From Lutjanus erythropterus (taxonomy: Eukaryota > Chordata > Actinopteri > Lutjaniformes > Lutjanidae), in contig CM034601.1 in NCBI GenBank assembly GCA_020091685.1, forward strand, positions 2,046,920 through 2,110,919: DNA of 64,000 bases, given 5' to 3'. Positions 34,501-45,400 of the stretch are shown in pieces. Positions within the stretch are counted from its first letter, which is position 1. Every line of letters begins with the position of its first letter. A program made the translations under genes and the position numbers. Under the pieces are notes generated by a model. It searched no databases. It had not been told where the DNA came from and saw only the letters and a program-made list of their open reading frames with translations.

Positions 34501-37500
34501 TTTGTTGTTAAAAACTACAGAGGAGACACTGTTTCTTTTTAAAACTTCTAAGCTGTAATTTCTTCTAACTTATCAGTGTGCAGATGTATTTCCAATAAGG
34601 TACCATCAGCTAATTAAGCCATCGTCCTAGCTCAGAAACACAAGATATCTAAGGTCCAAACCTGCTCACCTCTAGTTTTTGTTGTCGCCATCCAGGTCAG
34701 GTGTTGTTGAAGATGATGCTGAAGCCGTTGGTGATGTACCCGTCACTGTCAGTGAGGGTGATGGAGCAGCAGGATGAGGGAACCGTCTTGGCCTTACAGT
34801 GTTTGGAGGAGAGCCAAGAAGAGAGATCCACTCCCTCACAGGTCTACAGCAAACTGCTGCTGGTGCTCAAGACGCTGAACACACACCTGCTAGGTACAGT
34901 ATGGCTGGGCCCTTATTAAAATATATATCATAGGGATAGTTCTGATTATTTGAAGTGTGATTGTGTGGGGTCAGTGTATTACCTGCAGTAGATGGCGGTC
35001 AGCAGGCCTCTAGTTTGAAGAACTAGCAGGAGTACTGGTGTGCTGTGGACAGAGTCACCAGCAAAATGTATTTTAACAACCTAAAAAATGTAATATCAGT
35101 TTAAGTGTACTTTAAATTTAAAATGTTTTCACTGCTTCACCTTGCCGTCAGTTAGATTTTTTCATCAGGAAATTATATAAGTCAAATATCGCCCTCTACA
35201 AAGCCACCAGCCTCCAGGGACATAATCAGTAATTTTGCCTCGTAGAACATGAGCTGCTGGTCTGCCGCTGTCTCGATCATTTTTGTTTTTTTGTTTGTTT
35301 GTGTTATTGTGTGACTTTGGTCTTAGTTTGGATTCACCAATAACACACACAATAGCACAAACAAACTAACCGATTCAGGCAGAGGGAGCCCAGCAACTCC
35401 TGTGTTCTGTGAGATAAAATTACTGTTTTTGCAAAAAGGAGTTTGGTTGAGTGCGAGGGAGTGAAACTTTACTTCTGTAACAGCTGTTTCCTGACAGCAA
35501 TGAAAATACTCTAAATATACCATACTCTTAAACTTAAATTCCTTGCTGCTTCTCCAAACTTGGCGGCATGTTGACTGCCATCTACTTTGGGTAATATGCT
35601 GATTATCAGTAAGTGACAAACTATCCCTTTAAAGTTTTGTCAGTGTCACTTTGATTTGGCTGAGGGTTTTAAATTTATAAATGGTGATCTTAGTGGTGAA
35701 ATGAAATATTCCACAATGAGCTTGAGAAAGGCAGTCAAGTGTCTGCTATTTTTCAGATGTGTCCATTGGTGATAAAAAGCTCTCGACCATCTTGGGGGAT
35801 CTGATTTGGGAGGAGATTTCCCACTGCATCATCCACGAGTGTCTTGTCTACTCCATCCCCACCAACAGCAGCCAGCTGGAAAAATACAACACTGTATGGA
35901 CCTGACAGCAGTTTGTATAGTACAGTGATATTGTAAAACATTTATCTAAGTCTGTGTAACTGTAGTGTCTGTTGATGAGAGATATATTTTTTGTTGTTCG
36001 CACACAAGGTGATCAAGGAAACAGAGGAGTTTGAGAAGTCTCTGAAGGAGATGGAGTTTCTGCAGGGTGATTCCACAGACCTGCTCAAATACGCCAGAGA
36101 CGTCAACTGTCACTTTGCCAGCAAGAAGTGTAAAGATGTCATTGTGGCAGCCCGCAAACTCATGACCTCCAAGATGCACAACACAGTCAAAGTACGTGTG
36201 AGCGGGGGTCGAGTGTCTCTGACCTGAAATGTCAAACAGGAAACATTAAACATACATGGTTTACTTTTTTTTCTGTAAAATTTTAGTTGAAAAGCTCTAA
36301 ATGGTTTTTTTTCTTGTTTAATTGCTTCCATGTTTTCAATCTTCTTCTGTTAGATCACACCAGACTACAAGCTGCGTCTTCCCAAGCTGCCCGCTCCAGG
36401 TTCAGAGGTGAAGGTGAAGCAAGACACCACGAAGGAGGAGGTGGTAATGGAGAACACGAAGCAGCTCTCTGCGTGGAGTCTGTGTCTGCCGGCCTGTCGC
36501 ATCAGTGAGTCGGTGCAGCAGCTGATGGAGCTGGCACTCAACACCCTGTGTGAAGCTGTGGGAAGCTCCACGCAATGGTACGTTACTGTGGTCAGAGAAC
36601 TAACAGCCTCCTCTGTTGAACTCCTGTGTCGACCCTGACCTTTAGACCTGAGGACGAGTCAAGCTCGCATCAAATGCATCTCTTTATTGTTTTTTATTAG
36701 TCCAGCAGACAGGGAGCATCATCAGTCTTTCTTTTGTTTTTTTCAGTGCATTACAACTCTTCTTTACTGTGAGAAACGTCTTCCAGCTGTTCTATGATGT
36801 TGTACCGACGTACCACAAGTAAGCATGTTTCCACCATGTAGCACACAGCAGATCAAACCAGCACTTTTCCCCTGAAGGTGTAAATGTTTGTCTCTTGTTT
36901 CTCCGCTGCTCCATCCAGGGAGAACCTGCTCAAGTTCCCTCACCTGGCCGCCATCCAGCACAACAACTGCATGTACCTGGCTCACCACCTGCTCACTCTG
37001 GGACACCATTTCAGAGCTCACCTGCCACAGCCTCTCAGCGAGGGCGTTGCAACGTTTGTTGACATGGTGCCCGGATTCAGGAAACTGGGTAAACAACTGT
37101 TGCTCACATGGCCATAAAATATAGTACAGAAATTAGACATTGATGGGTCACAGATAATAAGTCACCATTTGTTTTGGTGACCTTTCTTATCTTTCTCTTA
37201 TTTCCACTTCTGCGTGCAAAATATTAATATCTAATCTTCAGATTGCTGTGAAACATACTGAGCACACGTTTGTTATTTTCTTGTAGGTGCTCAGTGCTTC
37301 TTAGCACAGATGAACGTCCAGAGAGCTGAACTGTTGGAGAGACTCTCCACCGCTCACAACTTCTGCAACCTGGATGATGAAGACAACTACATCGCAGCCA
37401 GTAAAGCAGTAAGACAGGTGAGAAGGGAGGCCTTCAAAATAAAATGTGAATTTGTTTCCTTCAGTTGGTCATTTGTGAGGCTCTATTGCATCCAGTGCTT

Positions 37501-38881
37501 TATTTTTTATGTATATATTTTTTTACTCTATGAAGTGTTTCTCAGTCCTGCAGTGATCGTTTGTTTGATTGCAGGTCATCCATCAGTTGAAGCAGTTGGG
37601 GACAGTGTGGCAGGATGTTCTACCAGTCAGCATCTATTGTAAAGCAATGGGCAACCTCCTCAACACAGCCATCACAGAAATCATCTCCAAAATCATGATG
37701 CTGGAGGTTTGTCCTTTTTTAAAAACATCACGGCCCCTCTGCTTTAACATAAGACCTGGCTTAAAGATGACGGGGGTTATAAGGCTTTTATTTTTCATAT
37801 TTTTCATGTAACTGCTTACAGGATATTTCCTCTGAGGATGGGGAGCACCTCCACACTCTGTGTCAAAACATCATCGAGGAGGGTCCGCTGGTCTTCATTC
37901 CTCTGGCTGAGGAAAACAAGAACAAGAAATATCAGGAGGAGGTGCCTCTCTATGTGAAGAAGTGGGGAACCTTCAAGGAGCTGGTCATCGTGCTGCGGGC
38001 CAACCTGCAGGAGATAGTCGACAGGTGAGAAGGGAACTTTATTCACTAACGCTTTCTGACGCCCATGTCTATAATACATCACAAACATTACGGGTAAATT
38101 CCATCAGGCCCGTCAGCCGCATCTGATTGCAGCTATTCTTCACGATGCTTGTGATTCCACCAGCAGCGCCTCGGTGCGTCCCAGAAGCAGCTCTCCACCC
38201 CACTTCAAATACACACCAAGTCTATTTTAACGGATGCTGCGTCAATTAACAAGAGCAGCTTGAACGAGCAGGAAGTCAGACACAGAAAAGGAAGGAAGAA
38301 TCTGGTTAGTTTTCAAAATAAAAGACCCTGTGCAGATTCATGATCATAAAGACAGACAAAAAGTCAACTGTTTAACCACGTAGCCTGCTTATCTGTGGTA
38401 GAAGCACAAAGAGCAAAGAAAGAGGACCGAATCAAGTAAATCTGAGTAACACACTGAGTAAACATAATCAGGCGGTTAGAACGCTCTGCTGCTGAAACAC
38501 TGCTGGTGGGGTTTGCAGCCGTGCAGAGGACAGATCAGAACTGTGTGTGCTTGGTGGAATCAACCAGTTAATGTCAACAAATGTGGATTTAAATATAACA
38601 TTTTGTTAGAAAGAAAATATTATACAGCTGCTTTGTGGTGCAGATTATTATAGTCCACATGATGAGAAAATGCACCTTTAGCATTAAAACAAGAGGTGAG
38701 ATCATACTGTATGTTTTTTTTTTTCCATGGGTCTGATTTGTGTGAGATTCCTCTCCACAGGTGGGCTGACGGTAAAGGTCCGCTGGCGGTGGAGTTCTCT
38801 AGTTCGGAGGTGAAGAATCTGATCCGAGCTTTGTTTCAGAACACAGAGAGGAGAGCTGTAGCTCTGACCAAGATCAAATAG
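31519..38881 (+). CDS. zw10: Centromere/kinetochore protein ZW10
   Basis: ZW10 is shared by the RZZ complex (with ROD and Zwilch), which recruits dynein and Mad1-Mad2 to kinetochores, and by the NRZ tether (with NAG and RINT1) for Golgi-to-ER vesicles. Exons: 31519-31623, 32724-32858, 32978-33079, 33463-33540, 33705-33864, 34088-34240, 34696-34893, 35757-35893, 36009-36191, 36354-36577, 36747-36818, 36919-37088, 37287-37417, 37575-37706, 37822-38024, 38761-38881. They total 767 codons plus stop (human 779) with consistent phases. Residue 1 aligns with the family ([20 protein letters not shown]). The N-terminal third is predicted coiled coil. Conserved blocks include [85 protein letters not shown] and the C terminus [19 protein letters not shown]. 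Residues about 190-285 are the most diverged from human. Intact. Confidence 0.97.
31630..31895. repeat. GCTAGC/GTTAGC motif cluster in zw10 intron 1
   Basis: Starts eight bases after the first exon: CACTAGCTAGCATAGC, AGCTAACGTTGCGCTAGG, GTAGCTGTTAGCGG, TTAGCTAGAC, CGTTAGCTAATATAG, CTATCTAGCTAG, GTTAGCAAGACTGTTAGCTA. Same motif family and same position relative to the gene as at ap2b1 and mks1. Confidence 0.8.
34965..35635. mobile_element. Fold-back (long inverted repeat) element, copy B
   Basis: Left end GTGTATTACCTGCAGTAGAT GGCGGTC (34973 on). The right end, read in reverse complement, gives ATTACCCAAAGTAGATGGCA GTCAACATG and GGAGAAGCAGCAAGGA. The arms have diverged but share AGTAGATGG and TTTAAGTGTACTTTAAATTT against AAATTTAAGTTTAAGAGTAT. 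It lies in zw10 intron 7 and matches copy A and copy C. Confidence 0.7.
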
Positions 38882-39481
38882 ACTCTCTGAGCAAATGACC
38901 AACAGGAAGATACTACAGCACTTTTTCCTCTGAGGAAAATATGATTCATGCCTTTATTCATTTCCATTTTCTGTTTCATTAAATATATACATTTACTTGT
39001 ATGTAGGTTGAACAGTTTGTTCTGTCTGGAGGAGGTGCTGTCTCTGAGGATATAAGCTGGCTGTAATCAATCTGCAGGATATGTTCCTTCTCAGACTGTG
39101 ATTATTCCTACAGAGATTACACGAAGGCTTCTTTACATCAGCCTCAGTCATATAGCTTTGTGGTTTTAACACTACAAAGCCAGCTGACGTTGTGTAACCA
39201 GCGGCGTGCCATCTGTTGACATGAGATGTCGTATCCAGAGTTAACTGTGCTGCACGTTGTTAATCAGACTTCATCTGTAGCTCGTCTCAGAGCTCCCAGC
39301 TTCTCTGTACTGACGACATTTCAGGAGGGAGTTTGTTTGATGATTTTTGTTTCAATCTGAACGCCTCCAAATAACCATTTAGCTCTAACAAATGAACCCT
39401 GGGCCTTGCATCTCTTGTTAAGAACTTTCTTGTACAAACCATTAAACTGAACTGTTCTATAATGTATTTATTATTTGTCCA

Positions 39482-39487
39482 AATAAA
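39482..39487 (+). terminator. zw10: Polyadenylation signal of zw10
   Basis: AATAAA about 600 bases after the stop codon. An ATTAAA at about 38979 could serve a shorter 3'UTR of about 110 bases. Confidence 0.55.
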
Positions 39488-39499
39488 CCAAAAGATTCA

Positions 39500-40780
39500 A
39501 CTTTTCAGAACCTTTTTCCAAATTGTTTTAATGTCAGTACATAATGTTACTTATACAGATGTTGCAACTGCTTCTACTTTTACCATTTCTGTGGAAAAAT
39601 AGGCTTCACAGAAAAAATTGAATTATTCTTAAAAATGATTTTGGTTGGCTGTGGCAGTGCCGCTGTGGGATTGATCTTCTCATTTAACTCTCAGTAAGGA
39701 AGGAAATAAGACTACTTTCCAAAATGTCAAACTATTACTTCAAAGAGACAATACTGGAAATATCGGTCCTTCAACAGTCACCTGCACAAATATCATACAT
39801 GTACGTCTCAATGAACCGACTCAGTGTTTTGTTTTATTATTCCCTATTTTCTTTTTTGTTTTTTGCCACATGCACAAAAAAAGAACACATTTGTCACTTA
39901 GTGACATTTATCAGTGCTCTGTTTGCATTTCTGTTTTAATTTTGTGCTGTTTTGACTCAGTTTCAGCTCCAAACAGGTTTTTCTTCTTTGTGGGTTACCT
40001 CCCAAGGTGCACTTCTTCATTTACAAATAAAACATTCTGTCAGAAGTTTTGTGATTCTGAGCCTCAGAACAGAGTTTCCTTGAATTTTTAATGGATTCTG
40101 CGATTTCATTGCCAAAAAAAAAAAAATCCCAAAAGCATGACAGCACACATTAAAAAAGCTGCCATGAAATCAGGCTGCAACAATCTGAAGAAAGGCTGGT
40201 GAAATCCTGGAGGGACAGAAATACAAACACAGTGTTGGAGCTTTTTGCCAGGTGTGTGTGTATTTGAATGCAAACAGGAGCCTGATTTGTTTGTTCACGA
40301 TAAGTAGAATGACTAGTGACTAGGGCTGCAACTAATGATGATTTATTAATTAATCAATTAATTGTTTAGTCTCTAAAATGTTCAAAAAAAATTGTGAAAA
40401 ATGCACAACCTCCCAGGGTCTTCAAATTCTTTTGTCAAACAAACAGTTCAAAGCCCAACGACTGTTCAGTTACACATTTATCATAAATGACAAAGAAAAG
40501 CAGAAAATCCTCTCATGTAAGAAGCTGGAACCAACAAAAGTTTGACATTTTACTTTAAAAATGTGTGAGACCTTTGATTGGTTGTCAAAATACTTGGCAG
40601 TAAATGTTGCAGCTCTGCTAGTGACGTCCAAAAGGTTGTCCTACAGTTGTCCTGATGTTAAAATGTAACTGTGATAAACTGACCTGATGTTATGAGACGG
40701 CCTGTTGACACAAAGAAGCCACATGCATGAGCGCCGCTTTAGGTTGAGCGTTTTTAGTCTTTTCTCAGTGGGGGGAGGAG
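39500..40780. other. Spacer between zw10 and the K+ channel gene
   Basis: No coding exon is recognised. It contains a diverged short element (40323-40620) and AT-rich sequence. The last 100 bases probably belong to the channel promoter. Confidence 0.6.
40323..40620 (+). mobile_element. GGTTCCAGCTTCT-type element (variant of the AATCGATTAAT family)
   Basis: TAGGGCTGCAACTAATGATG, TTAATCAATTAATTGTTTAG, TAAGAAGCTGGAACCAACAA, and an end ATGTTGCAGCTCT. It is close in plan to the copies at 23500 and 25835. Confidence 0.75.
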
Positions 40781-40789
40781 ACAAACATC

Positions 40790-40901
40790 TGGAGTGTCAC
40801 ACAGCTGCTCCTCACTCCTCATCTGATCAAACCTGATGTCTCCAACAAGGAAGTTCACTTCTGCCAGCAGCTGTGTTCATCTTGAGCGATGCTTCACAGA
40901 G
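40790..40901 (+). other. Probable 5' leader exon of the K+ channel gene
   Basis: Ends in an AG|GTACGT donor at 40901 that suits the acceptor at 42422. It holds two upstream ATGs (40836 and 40889). The transcription start is unknown, so the left limit is arbitrary. It is placed by splice-site logic and composition only. Confidence 0.45.
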
Positions 40902-41034
40902 GTACGTCTTTATTCTCTGATGTTTTCAGTATTACAATCTGAAATTTTAAAAAGGTAGCTGTTTTTACTTTTTTGTAATTTTGTAATTCATGCAGAGTGA
41001 AGGTCAGGTTTAGTATTTTAGTCCACCAAACAGT

Positions 41035-41165
41035 GATGCAGAATCTCCCAAACAATGGAAGTGAATGGTGACATTTCCAAACGTAAAAAAACAACTGGAG
41101 ATAAATCATAAAATACCTCCATACTATTCGTCTGGCATAATCCAAGATCCAATCAGACTGGAAAC
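41035..41165. mobile_element. Fragment related to the 10920-11440 MITE
   Basis: AGAATCTCCCAAACAATGGA AGTGAATGG matches the reverse of 11290-11320. CATAAAATACCTCCATACTA resembles the 10991 arm. Channel-gene intron 1. Confidence 0.65.
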
Positions 41166-42465
41166 ATCAGCAGCACTGCATCAGAAATCCTTGACTTATC
41201 AAGTTGACTTGTTCAGTTTGACAAAAAGCACTTTTGAGTGAACTTAAGTACATGAATATATTTTAATAGTAATGTCAAGTTTGACATTAGATCACACTAT
41301 AAATGAACTTCTTAACTTAAGTTGATGCAACAAATGATCCCTTTAGTGAACTCATAAGCCTTTGCAGCGTTTAAGTTTTCTCAGTTCTTGTCCTGTTGTG
41401 GAATTTACACATTATTATCCCTCCTCTTATTGAGACGGTGAACCTGCAGATGCAGAAATGAAATATAGTGAGAAATCTACTTCTGACAGTCTTTTTATTC
41501 CACTGAGGTCTGTTTCCCTTTTGTCTTCACAAATTCATTGTAATGGTCGTGTTTATGCCTCTTAATTAAATTGTGGTGAAAGAATGTGCCAATATTTCAT
41601 TTTAAAGCCTTTATTGGCTGATACTGATATCATAACAGGTGTGTGTGTTTATTAATGCACCACATTTTTCTTGTCAGTTGTGTCTTTGTACAGACAGGAC
41701 AGGTTTCATCCTCCATATGTCAGGAGATACAAAGTCAAAACAAATCACTGCATCTATGTTGGTACCAACTACAAGTGGTCCAGCAGAATAGATTTTAGAT
41801 CTTTATTTCTTTTTCCCCCTTCTGATAACTAAGATTTTTTTAGCTCTTCTGCTTGTTGAGTAAAATCCTGCTCAGCTGATTGGCTCCCCTGGACAACTTT
41901 TTTTGTGTGAGAGCCCTCGCTGTTCAAACATGTTCACAAGAGACAAGTGAATTTAGCACAGTTCATTTGGCCACATCTGGACAATACTTTGTCTAAGCCT
42001 CCTGACAAATACAGTCAGTAATCTTCTCAAATCCTCTGTGTTCTTTGGTGTTTCTCCGATTAATTTTGAGGATTAGCGATAATCCCTACATGTGTAGTAA
42101 AAGACTGAGACACTGATCAGCCCACTTCAGACTGAGGGAACCTCATGTTCTGCTTATAAAGACGTAAAGCAACATTTGCTTTAGACAAATCATCACACAC
42201 CATCACAGCTCAGGCTGATCAAAATGTATCTCAGGGATTTTTATCTTGGACGGATATTAATAAGAGGTTAAGGGCCATCACCACTATCTAAAGTATCACT
42301 GTGTTCTTATCTGTTTCTACAATTGTAGAAGTATTAAAGCAGCACTAACAAGAGAGATTTAGCTGCCATGTGACTCTGTAGCTAACATATTTTAATTTGA
42401 TTTCATTTCATTGCTCAAACAGAAGCCAAACTTGAAGGGTAACCAACATCTTGAAGACTTCAGCA

Positions 42466-45400
42466 ATGATCTCCACTGTGATGTGCAGCAGAGAGACGCT
42501 ACAAAACGTTCAGTGCAACAGTCGCATCAGGAGCTCCGTCAGGGTCGAGCCTCGCAGGAACTCCATCCCCCCGACGCAGACGCTCACTGCTAAACATCTG
42601 CTGGCGTACCTGCCCAGACCACAGCCAGAGTCCAGCCGCTGCACTGCTGACACACACAAGGTACAGCTGTTGTTTTTAAAATGCATCTCCACTCAAAATG
42701 TTTCTGCTTATTTTGACTTTACTTCACTGTGCAGAATCATGTATGTGCAAAGTTTGACACTAGACTGTTTTCACTTCTTTATGCTCACCTTAAAGGGATA
42801 GTTCCTCAAAAATGAAAATTTCAGTCACCCTGACCTCACACAGTAACGACCTGCTCACTGTACATGATCCCTTACATAAAGCTGGACATGACAGCTCCTC
42901 AAAAGTGAGGCTAAGTCATCTCAGTCGCCCCCCTGGTGGTTGGCTGCAGTATAAGTCATAAAACCCGCCCCCGAACAAGCTAAAACGTCAAAGCACATGT
43001 CAAATAAATTTGATGCTATTAAATAGTGTTTCACGTCATGATTGACAGCTTCATTTTTGTACAATGGGAGGAAGTTGAGATGGATCATCCATCTTTATAT
43101 ACAGTCTTTGATCAGTCACAGCTACTTTAGAAACCACTAACTTACAGAAGTTTGGTGTGGAAACTTGAAGCCTCCAGTTCACATATAGTGAGAACAGACT
43201 TCAGTGAAGGAGCTGTGCAGTGCAGCAGTTACTTGCAGCAACTTTTGAAATTAAAAGCATTTTTATCTTGATAGATTTGGGATTTTTCAATGCAGGAGGA
43301 GTAAATGTCATTTTAAAAATCATTAATTAATTCAATGTTCACGGAATTTCACGGAATTTCATTTCAGATACAAATAATTATTAAAAGCAGAGTATTTTGA
43401 TGTCTTAAAAAATGTCTATAGCAGATTTTTAAAGCTCCAGTGTGTAAGATCTAGGGGCATCTATTGGCAGAATATGTGAGAAATTAAATTTAATATTCAC
43501 AAGTATGTTTCCATTAGGGTATAATCATCTGAAAATAAGAATTATTGTGTTTTCGCCATCTTAGAATAATGCTGCATTCACGTGCTCCTCGGATGATCCC
43601 ATTTCCGGAGTTGGTAAGTCGTTCTTCTGACTTCGGTGTATTCATGAGCTTTTAATCCTGATGTGGAAACAACATGGACGCTATGAAGGGTAGGGTTGTT
43701 GTTATACTTGTTGTAACATCTGGGTGATGGGTTGGCTGAAACTAGTGTCTCAGTAAAGACTGATGTTGCTACCCAAGTCTGCTGAAATAATGAAAGCTAT
43801 ATTGCAAAGGGGGTTTGTTGCAATTTTGTAAGCTTACCACTAGATGCCACTAAATCCCACACACTGTTTTTTTCACAAAATGTTTCTTTTTAGCAAACCA
43901 GTCAAAAATTACAAAAAACTAAAAAGCATATTTTAAAATGGGTAAAGCCAGAATTAAAATTAAGCAGAGCTTTGCTGCACAATTAAAATTAATTTCAGTT
44001 CAGTAAATCCAAATTTAGTGATGTAAACCAAAATTAACTGGAGTTTAATCAATATGAAGATGCTTTCTTGGACAAATTAAAATAAATAAATAAATAGATT
44101 TGAGGGGGGAAACCATTAACTTCCAGCTGCTCTGTATTCCTTCACAAAACATAACATCACTTGCTAGCTAAAAAGGTAACAAAACACTACACTCTTTGCT
44201 AGCAAAAAAGTTACCAAAATGTTTTTTAGCTAGCTCAAACATTTTTAGAAAGTTATATTGTTTGCTAGCTACCTAAAAATTAACAAAATGTTACATTACA
44301 TGCTAGACACAAAAATGCTATGTTATTTGCTAGCTACCTAAAAGGTTTTTGGAAATTATATTGTTTGCTAGTTACATAAAAACGAACAAATGTTACATTA
44401 TATACTAGCTACAAAAATGCTACTTTGTTTTTAAAAAGTTATATTGTTTACTAGCTTGCCAAAAAGAAAAAAAGGCATTACAGTGTTTGCTATGTAGCTA
44501 AAAAATTTAATAAAAAGTCACGTTTGCTGACTAGCTAAAAAATTAACAAAACCTTGTATCATTTCATTGCTTGCCAAAAAGAAAAAAGGCATTATAGTGT
44601 TTGCTACCTAGGTAAAAAGTCAAATAAAAGAATCATGTTTGCTGGCTAGCTAAAAAGTTAACACAGTGCAACAGAATTAAATTTAATCTAGGTTTAAATT
44701 GAAAACTAAACTGAGGGTTAAAGAGATGTTGAAATTTAATCTTTCTTAATTTTACACAAGTTTAAAAGTTTGTGCAACATATATTGAAGTTAAACTTTAA
44801 TTTAATGTGGTTTAAAAATTCATCTTTGTTGGTGAAACCCAGTCTATGAAAATTATATGTTATTTTTCCTTATTTCAGGTTACAGCTAAATCCACTGTTT
44901 CTCCCACGATGACCACAGAAAGAACCTCTCTCATCCACAACTTGAACAACATTAACTGCTCATCAATTCCACCGTCCCAGGAGCCGTCTTCCTCCCAGGC
45001 CCACAGTCCCTGCGGCCAGTTCTCTCAGGCCCTGACTCTGGCCAAAGAAGAGCTGCCCCAGCAGCACACTATCCAAGCATCTCCTCTGGAACCAGTGGAA
45101 GAGATCCCAAAACCTCAGCGTTTGCACCGCAGCAGACACCTCAAGCGTTTCAGCTCCAGGTGGCAATCGAGAGGCTCCACCAGCAGCAGCAACATTCCCA
45201 TCTCTGCAATAGAGAAGTTGCACATTGCAAAGAGTCACAAGAAGCGCTGTAAGCTTTTGGGCGATGAGGATTCGTTGCACGTCACTGCCAGCAATGGGCG
45301 CCAGCGTTACGTCACCAAGGACGGCAAGTGCCGGGTCAATCTGGGACCTATTGTGGACAAAAGTCGCTTCATCTCAGATATTTTCACCACATTAGTGGAC

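Noticed and set aside
42451-42465. Earlier start of the channel coding frame at 42451
   Set aside because: The codon there is TTG, and the first in-frame ATG after the upstream TGA is 42466.
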